Of a DNA stretch of 24,933 nt, positions 8,881 through 18,128 are shown piece by piece. Source of the stretch: Larix sibirica (lineage: Eukaryota; Streptophyta; Pinopsida; Pinales; Pinaceae); NCBI GenBank assembly GCA_004151065.3, contig NWUY0300012849.1, forward strand, positions 28,647 to 53,579. Direction: 5' to 3'. Both the position numbers and the translations under genes were made by a program. The first letter of the stretch is position 1, and the number at the start of each line of letters is the position of its first letter. Below the pieces are notes generated by a model, which was given only the letters and a program-made list of their open reading frames with translations, had not been told where the DNA came from and made no database searches.

Positions 8881-9392
8881 CCCCACCTATGACAATGACC
8901 ATTGTTTTTGGCCTTTTCAATCAGTTGTATGGGTTGCAAAAAGTTAACCCAAATTTTACAATATTTCCAAACAATTAATTATTAAAATGTTTTTTTTTTC
9001 TTTCTAAAATTCAAAATATAATTTAACTACTCTTTGATTGGATAAAAAGAAGGTGATGTGATGTGTTTTTTCATTGCCAAACTACAAAAGGTATAAAACT
9101 TTCCATATAAAAAAAATTCAAAAGTTATGATTCAAAATTTTGGCAATGTTCATTAAAATTGGTATCAAGGCAAGCACAACTTTTTTAATAGTTTTTAAAT
9201 ATATGATTTGACATTTTCAAAAGCAAGTACACATGTTGTCATATTTAATTTTTAATTTTTTTCCATGGATGTCATCAAATTTAACTTGTAAAACATTCAA
9301 CCACAATTAAATAATATTTTTGGATTGATATGGTCAAAATGATTAGTAACAATAGTTCAATATGAGTAATTTCATAATAATAATAATAACAA
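8881..9392. other. AT-rich spacer upstream of the younger LINE
   Basis: No gene is seen. Homopolymer A and T runs are common, and it ends in a short (taa)n run at about 9374-9389, immediately before base composition changes at the presumed LINE 5' end. Confidence 0.55.
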
Positions 9393-9603
9393 GAGCCACA
9401 TGGTGAGATTCCTGGCTGCTAGGCTCTACGTTTTGATGATGTTTGTTAATGTTTGTCAGAGGGTGTCAGTGATGACGCTTGCAAACGACCTCGGTTTTGA
9501 TGTCAGGCGGAATGGTTTAGGACCCTAACTTGGGGTTTTACACCATTGTTTTACCCTGTGCATTTGTTTACTGTTTTGATTCTTGTTTTTACCGACGATT
9601 TCA

Positions 9604-11504
9604 ATGGGTTACGAGGATATGGTGGACTACGGCAGTGATCATCTGGAGGCTTGTGATATTTGGACCTCTCCAGCTGGTGGCTCACAGGCTGAGGTGGAGG
9701 TAGGTTCTTGGCTGAGAGGTGTGGACATTTCGAGTAAATGGGGGCATTTACCTTTTCCCTCTGTGTTTTCCTAGGAGGTTGATCTGAACACCCAGTCTCT
9801 GGAATGTTTTTTTGGGCTTCTTTCTGTAGTGGATTCCATGGATGGTGGTTTGGGAGGTGTTTCTTGGGGTTTCTCAGGCCTACATTACCTTTTGTTTACC
9901 CCTCCTGCGGCTCTTCTGGATCCGGGTGTGTCGGTTGATCGTCTGGAGGATTCCTGTGACGATTTTTTCTTTGGTTATGACGGGTATGGTGGGGGGAATC
10001 TGGTTTCGCCCGTTGGTCCTATGCTTGGGTCGGACCATCTGAGTGACTTCGGATTTTTGGCGGAGTATCTGGGAACTCTTGAACAACGGGGTTGTCCGAT
10101 TCCTTCGGTGTGCAGGGTTTCAAATCAGGGTCTCAGGTTGGCGCAGGGTGTCGAAGATGGGGAGACTTGCTCCAGGAAGAAGGTACATCGTAAGTGGTTA
10201 AAGAACAAGGGTAAGGGGGTGAATTACAATTTGGGGGAGGATATTGGATTTCATCAAGTCCCAGAGATGACAAAATTGACTCTGGTTGGAAGGGATTATG
10301 GTAGATCTTTTGCGCTTCGAACGGTGATTAGTTGGGCTGAGCAACAGTGGGCGGGTAAGCTTGGCTATGTGCCTGATGTGGTGGCGCTCTCCAGGAACTG
10401 GTTCACTTTCCACTTCCCTAAGGAGGACCATGCGTTGTGGGTGCTTAGACGGAACTGGAACTTGAGTCATGCCCCTTTCTTACTCAAACATTGGGACCCC
10501 CTTTTTGATGCTGGTAGGGAGCACATGGACTCTATTCCTCTATGGGTTTGGCTGCCGGGTCTTCCGTTGCACTATTGGTCTGCAGAACACTTCAAGAACA
10601 TTGGAAATATTTTGGGTACATTCCTTGAAGCGGATTTTTCTTTTCTGGAATCCAAGCAGCGGAAGGTTGCTTGCATTTTGGTAAATATTAATGTCAGGGA
10701 AGGCCTTGTGGAAGAAATGGATCTTTGCTGGGGTCCCTTTATTTTTTTGCAGAAACTGGATTATGAAAATGTTCCTTTCCGATGTCGCCGATGTCATGAG
10801 TATGGGGACCTTGTGGCCAATTGTCAGATGCCTCTGTGGACTCTTAATGGTGCTCATCGTAAGACTAAAGGGGGTGCTGCGAGAACCTATCATTCTGCTC
10901 TGGCTTCTCCTACTCAAGGGGTTTCGACTCAGGTTTCTGAGGATGATTTGGAGTTTCCTTTGGACAGCTATCCTACGGTACAGACAGAGGAGATCACTGG
11001 TGGTCTGCGCTCGGCTCTGGGTCTCTGAGTGCCCACCTTTTCGGGTACTGTTTTCCCCCCTTGCACTCAGTCTTTTAATTTTTTCATGAAAGATGTTTAT
11101 GTTTTGGGCCACTTGAGGGTCTTAGGAACTTGACCATTTCCTCTCATCTCCTGAAGCCTCTCCCTCCCCCTTCAAGGCCCTCTGCTTTGGAGTTGGTAAA
11201 TGTGTCTACTCTTCCGGCTGTCTCCCTCCCCCCTGACCCCGATCCCCCAGTCTTGGAGGTCTCACCCTTGTCCCCTCCTATTTCACCCCCCGACTCATCT
11301 TCTTCGGGTTATAATCTTTGCTCCTCTGTTAAATCCTCGGGAGGACTGGGGAAAGGGAAGGTGAAACCACCTAAAGGATGAGGCTGTAAGTCTTTTATCT
11401 CCAAGGCACAATCCAAAGCATGCTCGGATGTGCTCGAAGGGAAACAACAATCTATTGAACGGGCACTTAGAGCAGTGCGAGCCCAGAAGAAGGGCCGGAA
11501 ATGA
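9604..11504 (+). pseudogene. LINE ORF1 protein (DUF4283-like plus zinc knuckle), copy A, broken
   Basis: ORF1 binds element RNA to form the retrotransposition particle. The frame starts at ATG 9604 (MGYEDMVDYGSDHLEACDIW), meets TAG at 9772-9774 and stays open from 9775 to TGA at 11026-11028; the first ATG after the TAG is 9829, giving 399 codons. Numbered from 9829, a DUF4283-like region lies at about residues 160-310 (SFALRTVISWAEQQW, then IPLWVWLPGLPLHYW). A zinc knuckle follows at residues 319-332, CRRCHEYGDLVANC, with Asp in place of the usual His. A proline and serine-rich tail continues from about 11130 in another frame, crosses TGA at 11379-11381 and ends LEGKQQSIERALRAVRAQKK, GRK, TGA at 11502-11504. 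I count three premature stops and one frameshift (about 11120-11130). That reading joins open blocks only by family layout. The TGA overlaps the ORF2 start by four bases. Confidence 0.85.
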
Positions 11505-12247
11505 AAATTATGTCCTTCAACTATCGGGGTCTTGCTGGTCCCCCTAAAAGATCAGCTTTGCGGAGGGTGGTCAATCTTGAACATCCTGATATAATGCTGT
11601 TACAGGAGATGATGGGTGCTAGGGATATTGTTATATCCCATATGAATTGTTGGTTTCTAGGTTGGTTCTTCGTGGCTTCGGATACTAGAGGTAGGTCTCG
11701 AGGATTGGTTGTTGGGTGGAATGTTGCGAAGGTGAAGGTTTCGAACTTGTGTGGGATGGATTCTGTGTTGGGTGGTACTTTTTCGGCTCTTGACGTTGAA
11801 GGAGATTTCAATGTTATCAACGTCTATGGGCCTTACCTTGAGCGGATTCCATTTTGGGACTCTCTTTTTTCTAATTCTCTGATTACTAATGATTTTGTGA
11901 TTTTGGGTGGGGATCTAAACTTTACCCTGGGACAAGCGGAAGTTTGGGGTCCTCATGCTCAGACTGATCCTCTTATGGATTATTTTACCCGGAAATTGGT
12001 CGATGGGAACTTGATTGATGTGGAACCTGTCCGCATCAAACCTTCTTGGAAAAATAATCGGGCTAGTGATAGTCGGGTGGCTAAAAGATTGGATCGGTTT
12101 CTTCTGGCAGAACGGTTGGTGGATATGTTCTTTCATTTACGGCAGTGGGTGGGTTGTGGAGGGTGCTCAGATCACTTCCTTATTTTTCTTGAACTGTTGG
12201 ATGGACCATGCAAACCGCCCAGTCCTCTGAAATTTAATAAGGTCTAG
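11501..12247 (+). pseudogene. LINE ORF2, APE endonuclease segment, copy A
   Basis: This is the first 248 codons of ORF2, from the ATG that overlaps the ORF1 stop (ATGA). It is an exonuclease-endonuclease-phosphatase fold enzyme that nicks target DNA. Visible motifs are N7 in SFNYRGL, E36 in LLQEMM, Y109 in INVYGPY, D138 and N140 in LGGDLN, W183 and N185 in PSWKNNR, D198 and R199 in KRLDRFL, and D224 and H225 in CSDHF. All the residues expected for catalysis are present, so this domain is the best preserved part. It ends at TAG 12245-12247, where relatives have Trp (FNxxWL), so it is a premature stop and not a natural end. In copy B residue 199 reads Gln. Confidence 0.92.
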
Positions 12248-12847
12248 CTGAAGGATCCGTCTTTCATTGATGTGTTACAATCAGTCTCGATTCCTTAATG
12301 TCAAGGGGATCCCAGCTCAGCGGCCTTTCAGTTTGCTACAAACATCAAACGTTTGAAGAAGCCCATTAAGAAGTGGGCCTTTGAGAAGAGGCAAAGGGAG
12401 GATTTGGAACTTAAACAGATTGAGGAGGATCCAGCGATTCTTTATGAAGGTGATGGGGGTGGGTTTTTAAATAATGTTACTAGAGACTCTGTGGTCCGGC
12501 TGGAAGGTCATAGGAACACTATTCTACAGGATAAGGAGGAGACTTGGAGGTTGAAGAGTAGGGCTATTTGGTTGGAAAGTGGTGATGAAAACTCCAAGTT
12601 TTTTCATGTTTATGCTAAGGGCAGGCACTCTTCCAATACTATTTGGAGTTTGGAGAATCAGAATGGAGATGTTCAACATTCTTTTGAAGGTATGGCTGAG
12701 GTTGGGGTCACTCATTTTCGGAACCTCTTTAAGGCTAGTGAGCAGGTTTCCATTGAAGAAGTGATTTGCGTGGTTCAATTCTTTCCCCGTTTTGTTGAAG
12801 ATGAGGACAATAGAGTGCTGATGGGAAATCTCGGAGGATGAATTGAA
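12248..12847 (+). pseudogene. LINE ORF2 linker, copy A
   Basis: The endonuclease frame continues as LKDPSFIDVLQSVSIP, meets TAA at 12296-12298, and is then open to TGA at 12839-12841: FATNIKRLKKPIKKWAFEKR, a charged helix-rich stretch, then WLESGDENSKFFHVYAKGRH and NTIWSLE. These last motifs are typical of the region between endonuclease and reverse transcriptase in plant LINEs. A frameshift lies at about 12825-12832, because the RT frame SEDELKEVL begins there. There is no initiation codon, so this is part of ORF2 and not a separate gene. Confidence 0.85.
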
Positions 12848-14222
12848 AGAGGTTCTAGCCAGTTTTCAGAAAGATTAAAGTCCTGGTCCCAACAGATGGA
12901 CGATTGAATTCTTCCTTGAGCTCTATGATTTTCTTGGTGATGACCTTCTGAAAGCGGTTGAAGACACCCAACTTGCTGGTAGGATACCTGCTAGTTTTAA
13001 CACCACCTTCATTGCTTTGATTCCTAAATTGGACTCCCCAGTTTCCCTGAATGACTTTAGACCTATCTCCCTGTGCAATTGTATTTACAAGGTCGTTACC
13101 AAAATCATTGCAATGCGTATCAAGGTGATCCTCTCTAAACATATTTTTGCTGAGCAGTTTGGGTTTTTGGAGAGCTGTCAGATTCATGAGGCTATTGGGG
13201 TGGCCCAGGAAGGTTTGCACAGTATCAAAACTCATAATTTGAAAGGGGCTGTTCTTAAAATTGATCTTTCCAAGGCCTATGACAAAGTAAGTTGGCTTTT
13301 TTTAAGGTTGTTGCTCACGCATCTTGGTTTTTACATTAGTGTTATCAGATGGATTATGAGTTGCATCACTACTATTTCTTTTTCTGTGCTTATCAATGGT
13401 GCTGCTTCCCCCTTTTTTCACTCGGGACACGGCCTTCGGTAGGGTTTTCCTCTTTCCCCACTGTTATTTTTGTTAGTGGCTGAAGGGCTGAGTTGGACTA
13501 TTTTGGATGCCAGGAGGCATGGTGCTTTTAGGGGTATCCGTATTGCTCATGATCTTCAGATTACTCATATCCTATTTGTAGACGATGTCCTTATTTTCTA
13601 CTCAGGCACAGAACGGGATACTCAAAAGCTCATGGAAATCTTAGTTCTTTTCTCCAGGGCCATGGGGATGGAAATAACCTGTGATAAATCAACGCTTACT
13701 ACTAATTTACTAAGTGATGTGGAGGTGGCTGTATATCTTAGGTTCTTTCCCTTTACCCACTTAGCATTGATGGATGGTCTGAAATATTTGGGCTTCAACC
13801 TGAAACCCAATGACTACATAAGTTTGGATTGGAAGTGTTTGATTGAGAAGTTGGAGAAGCGTTGAAATGTTGGAGTCATAGGTGGCTATCTAGGGCAGGG
13901 AGACTGGTTTTGGTCAAGTTAGTTTTGGAAGCGATACCTGTGTACTGGATGTCGCTGGTGTGGATCCCGAGGGGCATTCTGAATGCAGTCAGACGGTTGT
14001 GCTCTTGTTTTTTGTGGAAGGGTAAGGCTGATGCTTTTGTTTCTCCTTGGGTACGCTGGGAGAAGATTGCTACTCCTAAAGCTCTTGGGGGTTGGGGGCA
14101 GAAGAATATCCTTTTTTTCCTCTAAAGCTCCGCCAGCTAAGGGTGGATGGAGATTGATCAAGAGTGGAGGTTTATGGGCTTAGGTGATGATCCACAAATA
14201 TATTGCACCCATTTCGCTTGAA
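12848..14222 (+). pseudogene. LINE ORF2 reverse transcriptase segment, copy A, broken
   Basis: The RT frame reads ELKEVLASFQKD, TAA at 12876-12878 (relatives have Lys before SPGPD), SPGPNRWTIEFF, then FIALIPKLDSP, LNDFRPISLCNCIYKVVTKI and QFGFLESCQIHEAI. Motif A is KIDLSKAYDKVSW (Asp codon 13263-13265). GLR then meets TAG at 13440-13442, where GLRQG is expected, followed by GFPLSPLLFLLVAEGLS. Motif C LFVDDVLIF has both aspartates at 13581-13586. The thumb region reads GLKYLGFNLKPNDY. One T seems lost at about 13862 (KR, then LKCWSHRWLSRAGRLVLVK), and one extra T lies in the seven-T run at 14112-14118 (GQKNI, then SSKAPPAKGGW). TAG follows at 14181-14183, and the copy stops at the n. Catalytic aspartates are intact but the chain is broken at least five times. 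Confidence 0.9.
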
Positions 14223-14223
14223 N
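14223..14223. other. Single-n assembly junction 2 (A to B)
   Basis: Copy A stops in mid reverse transcriptase after gcttgaa, and copy B starts inside the 76-bp repeat. Protein homology breaks exactly here, as expected for a contig junction. Confidence 0.88.
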
Positions 14224-14587
14224 GTTTCCTCGAGCTGCTCTCGGGGGTCAAATGGTGAAGCGAGTCATCATAACCTGCCTTGTCAACGTCTGTTCAGGGT
14301 TCTTCGAGCTGCTCTCGGGGATCAAATGGTGAGTCAAGTCATCATTACCTGGCTTGTAGGGATTGGGTTCAATCTTTCCTTCAGAGTGTTGGTCGAAGGG
14401 TGTTTTAAAACACAAAAATGTACCCCTTTAGGGTGGGGGGGGTTGGTTGACCTTAGTGAAATTAGTTTTAGAACCTATTCCTATTTGTTGGCACTCATTA
14501 ACTTATATTCTCAAATGTGTGTCAAAATTTATAAGGAAAAAATGATTTAGTTTCTACTGGTTAGGAAATAAAGAAAAAAGGGATTCT

Positions 14588-14984
14588 TGTAGTGTACCCA
14601 GGGATAATAAATTAATTTACTAGTGGGCACACTCAAGGAAAAAGGCACACTAATTAGTTGGTGTGAAGTCACTGATTATTGTAATGAGCCATACTCACTG
14701 AATAAGGCCCACTAGGTAGTTGGTGGGTAATAATTGTAATATTAAGGGGTAGTTGGCATACGATTCTAAGAATACTCATGAGAGAGTATATATACATAGA
14801 CATAACATATTGGGCACACCGGATTTTTATTGTAACAAGCATGGCTTGTGGAGTGATTCCTTCCATAAGGATAATTAATGGTGTTGTCCCACCACAAGGG
14901 TGTTTTCCATATTCTTGTGTTTATTATTTTGTTTGATCAATTTTTATTCTATAGTATATATCTCATCTACAAGTGATCTTTACA
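14588..14984 (+). repeat. 5' LTR (copy B)
   Basis: Identical to 6062-6458 except A for T at 14622. TG...CA ends are retained. Confidence 0.75.
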
Positions 14985-14986
14985 AG

Positions 14987-15000
14987 TGGTATCAAAGCAC
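14987..15000 (+). other. Primer-binding site, initiator tRNA-Met type (copy B)
   Basis: tggtatcaaagcac, identical to 6461-6474. Confidence 0.78.
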
Positions 15001-16688
15001 TTTCTTTGGCCAAGGGGAAGAGTTTGTTTTTGTTAGTAGATTTTCTTATGACAAGTTTTTTCTCTTGGATTATCTACCAAAGTGTAGTTACATTAGTATT
15101 ATTTGAAGAAAAGTGGTAGTGCCATTTCTAAATTGGGGTTATAATAGCGATTATGAAAAATATCACAAGAGTTATAAGCAATTTTAGTTGCAGCCCCATA
15201 GTGGTAATTTTTTCTCTATTCAAGAATTATATTGTCATCGCACCAGTGCCATCGGAAGTAGGGTAACAATGTAATTTATACATTGGGGTCATTGTAAATA
15301 TTATGACAAGTATACTACAAAGTTATAACCATTTCAAGTTGAGTCTCAAAACCCTTGCAAACAATTCTTGCACACACTTATCTCTTTGTTTATAAACTAG
15401 ATTATAATCGTAGCAATGCCTTCTAAGTAGAGTTGGAGTGGCATTTCCAAATTGGGGTCATATAACAATTTTGATCAATATTAAGGAAGATACAACCATT
15501 TCAAAATAATAGCCACAAAATCCTGGCTGCACAAAGGATCTCCATTGATAAGCTATTTCTTCAAATCCTAGTTCTATTTTTGTGTGTCCATAAGGAAGAT
15601 GTATTTTATAGATAAATTTGATGGTCCTAATATTGAATAATACATAAGAGTATTAAGTCACAAACCTCTACCCATTGGAGACCTTGATTAAATATTAATT
15701 TAAGGGTCAATGTTGTCGTATGGTGAATGCGGCTTAACTTTATGAATATTGTGAGCCTTCCATATGTAGAATATGAAAAACTAGTTTCAGACAAGTGGCT
15801 TCATGCCATGAAGAATGATAAAGAGAGCACTAGGGGTGTGTTTTCATTTGAAAATTTCCTACTACAAGTTCGTGGATGTCTTTAGCAAGAGAAGGTCACT
15901 ATTTATATAAAATAACAAGCTTAATTTCATTAATGTTGACTTGGACAAAAGGATGCAGGTCCCTATAAAGGATTTCAAAAGACACAAGTTGAGGGTGGGA
16001 ATGTTCAATTTTTTAAACATGGTAAGATTATGTTGGATAAATATGTTTTACACCCTTATTTTTATGATATAAATATGGATGATGTTGCTACTATTCTTGG
16101 ATGTCCTTAGAAGTAGAGAAATTTATAAAGATTTGCTTCAAGAAAAATAAAATAATATTGTAGGATATTTCTTTTATTAAACAAGGTCCCAACTTAACAC
16201 CTAAAGAAGAACCCATAGAAGCACTTGAAGGAGAGTCTTAAGATGGGCATAAAAAGGAAAAAGAAGCTATAGATCACTTGTCACCAAAGGATCAACAATA
16301 TGGAAATCTGAATAAGAAGAACACATAACTAGGGTTAATGTATATTGCAACTCGCACCACCATGAGAAACGACATTCATCAAGGCAAGGTTGTGAGCATC
16401 AATAGACTTACTATGGACTTACATGGAACCAAAAATGCACCTGATATAGAGGCACATGGAGGACTAAAAACAATGATTAGGGACATTAATAGCACATGGA
16501 CAATGAGGAACTAAAGGAGCAACCATAATGGATATCAATGTGGCAAGGTAGATGTTGGACCCCATGCATGAATTTCACTTGGATGGATGGATGTTCATGC
16601 TTGGTACCAATTGGAAACATTAATTGATAGATCCTATTATAGGACCTCCATGATGTTTCTAATACAAAACATGTTAAGGGGGATGGAA

Positions 16689-17405
16689 TGCAATGTACTT
16701 AGGGAGGATAATTAATGTAGTTTGACCATACTTGGGCAGTAAGGCACAATAAGTAGTTAGTGTGAACTCATTAAATCATGTAATGAGCTATATTCACTGA
16801 ATAAATCCCATTAGGTAGTTGGTGGGTAATATTTGCAACAATGAATATTCAAAAGAAGAAGCATGAAGATTCATTAATTAAAGCCCATTTAATAAATACG
16901 AAGCCTTGTAAATCGAGAAATTTACAAGCAATGTCAACCATGACAATGGTTTAAAATTAAAAGAAGCATGGATATCTACTATCCACTTCTTAAAGAATAA
17001 TAATAACCCAACCTCCTCATAATTATATTTACAATGATTGTGCCGACCCACATGATTGATTAAATTTTGATGGTTTGATTCTTATTGTTTATTAATACCT
17101 CATATCCACTTGATAAGGAGGATTGTGAGCTTTCCGAGCCTCTCTTGATGATGGACCTACTTTAGGGTTCGAAATTTTGAGAAATAAACTCACCTACTGT
17201 AGACTTCCTCCAATTTGATAATGAGGGATAATTGGCACATGCCCCTAGGACAAATCATGAGAGACTATATATACACATGCTTATCATTGTATTGGGCATG
17301 TTGGATTTGTAGTGTAACATGCAGAGCTTTTGGAATGATTTCTTCCATAAGGATAAATCTATTGTGTTACCCTACCCTAAGGGTATTCTTTATAGTCTTA
17401 TTAGT
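16689..17405 (+). repeat. 3' LTR (copy B), interrupted
   Basis: Counterpart of 8164-8880 with the same insertion and the same loss of the LTR end. No difference from copy A noticed here. Confidence 0.7.
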
Positions 17406-17917
17406 CCCCACCTATGACAATGACCATTGTTTTTGGCCTTTTCAATCAGTTGTATGGGTTGCAAAAAGTTAACCCAAATTTTACAATATTTCCAAACAAT
17501 TAATTATTAAAATGTTTTTTTTTTCTTTCTAAAATTCAAAATATAATTTAACTACTCTTTGATTGGATAAAAAGAAGGTGATGTGATGTGTTTTTTCATT
17601 GCCAAACTACAAAAGGTATAAAACTTTCCATATAAAAAAAATTCAAAAGTTATGATTCAAAATTTTGGCAATGTTCATTAAAATTGGTATCAAGGCAAGC
17701 ACAACTTTTTTAATAGTTTTTAAATATATGATTTGACATTTTCAAAAGCAAGTACACATGTTGTCATATTTAATTTTTAATTTTTTTCCATGGATGTCAT
17801 CAAATTTAACTTGTAAAACATTCAACCACAATTAAATAATATTTTTGGATTGATATGGTCAAAATGATTAGTAACAATAGTTCAATATGAGTAATTTCAT
17901 AATAATAATAATAACAA
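17406..17917. other. AT-rich spacer (copy B)
   Basis: Counterpart of 8881-9392. No gene seen. Confidence 0.55.
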
Positions 17918-18128
17918 GAGCCACATGGTGAGATTCCTGGCTGCTAGGCTCTACGTTTTGATGATGTTTGTTAATGTTTGTCAGAGGGTGTCAGTGATGA
18001 CGCTTGCAAACGACCTCGGTTTTGATGTCAGGCGGAATGGTTTAGGACCCTAACTTGGGGTTTTACACCATTGTTTTACCCTGTGCATTTGTTTACTGTT
18101 TTGATTCTTGTTTTTACCGACGATTTCA

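Larger units (their letters stand above)
5698..14222 (+). repeat. Large duplicated unit, copy A
   Basis: The whole block, from gtttcctcgagctgctctcg to ...tttcgcttgaa, reappears at 14224-22747. The offset is 8526 up to a T-run near 6690 and 8525 after it. By eye the differences are 6096 T (A in copy B), one T fewer in copy B in the T-run near 6690, 8026 T (G), 11072 C (A) and 12096 G (A). The block ends at an n. See the findings for why this is probably an assembly duplication. Confidence 0.95.
9393..14222 (+). mobile_element. Younger LINE, copy A, 3' part missing at the n
   Basis: This is a two-ORF non-LTR retrotransposon of the plant L1 type: 5' leader (about 9393-9603), ORF1 (9604-11504), and ORF2 (from 11501) with APE endonuclease, linker and reverse transcriptase. 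It is markedly less AT-rich than its flanks. The 5' end is set where composition changes after the taa run, and no target-site duplication could be tested because the 3' end is outside the window. The copy stops at the n at 14223. Copy C (22749 onward) carries the continuation. Stops and frameshifts in both ORFs make it non-autonomous. Confidence 0.9.
14588..17405 (+). mobile_element. Old LTR retrotransposon, copy B
   Basis: Same element as 6062-8880: 5' LTR 14588-14984 with TATA at 14787-14794, primer-binding site 14987-15000, diverged leader repeats about 15079-15515, purine tract 16676-16688, 3' LTR from 16689 to about 17405 with the ~375-bp insertion at about 16845-17222. No intact protein. 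It shares its decay with copy A, so the two copies descend from one insertion or are the same insertion. Confidence 0.8.

Noticed and set aside
10691-11089. 132-codon + strand frame overlapping ORF1
   Set aside because: A shifted-frame shadow of ORF1 with a Leu/Ser/Arg-rich composition and no family signature.
10540-11112. 190-codon open frame on the - strand
   Set aside because: It lies antisense to LINE ORF1, has no recognisable motif, and the + strand frame has the DUF4283-like region and zinc knuckle.
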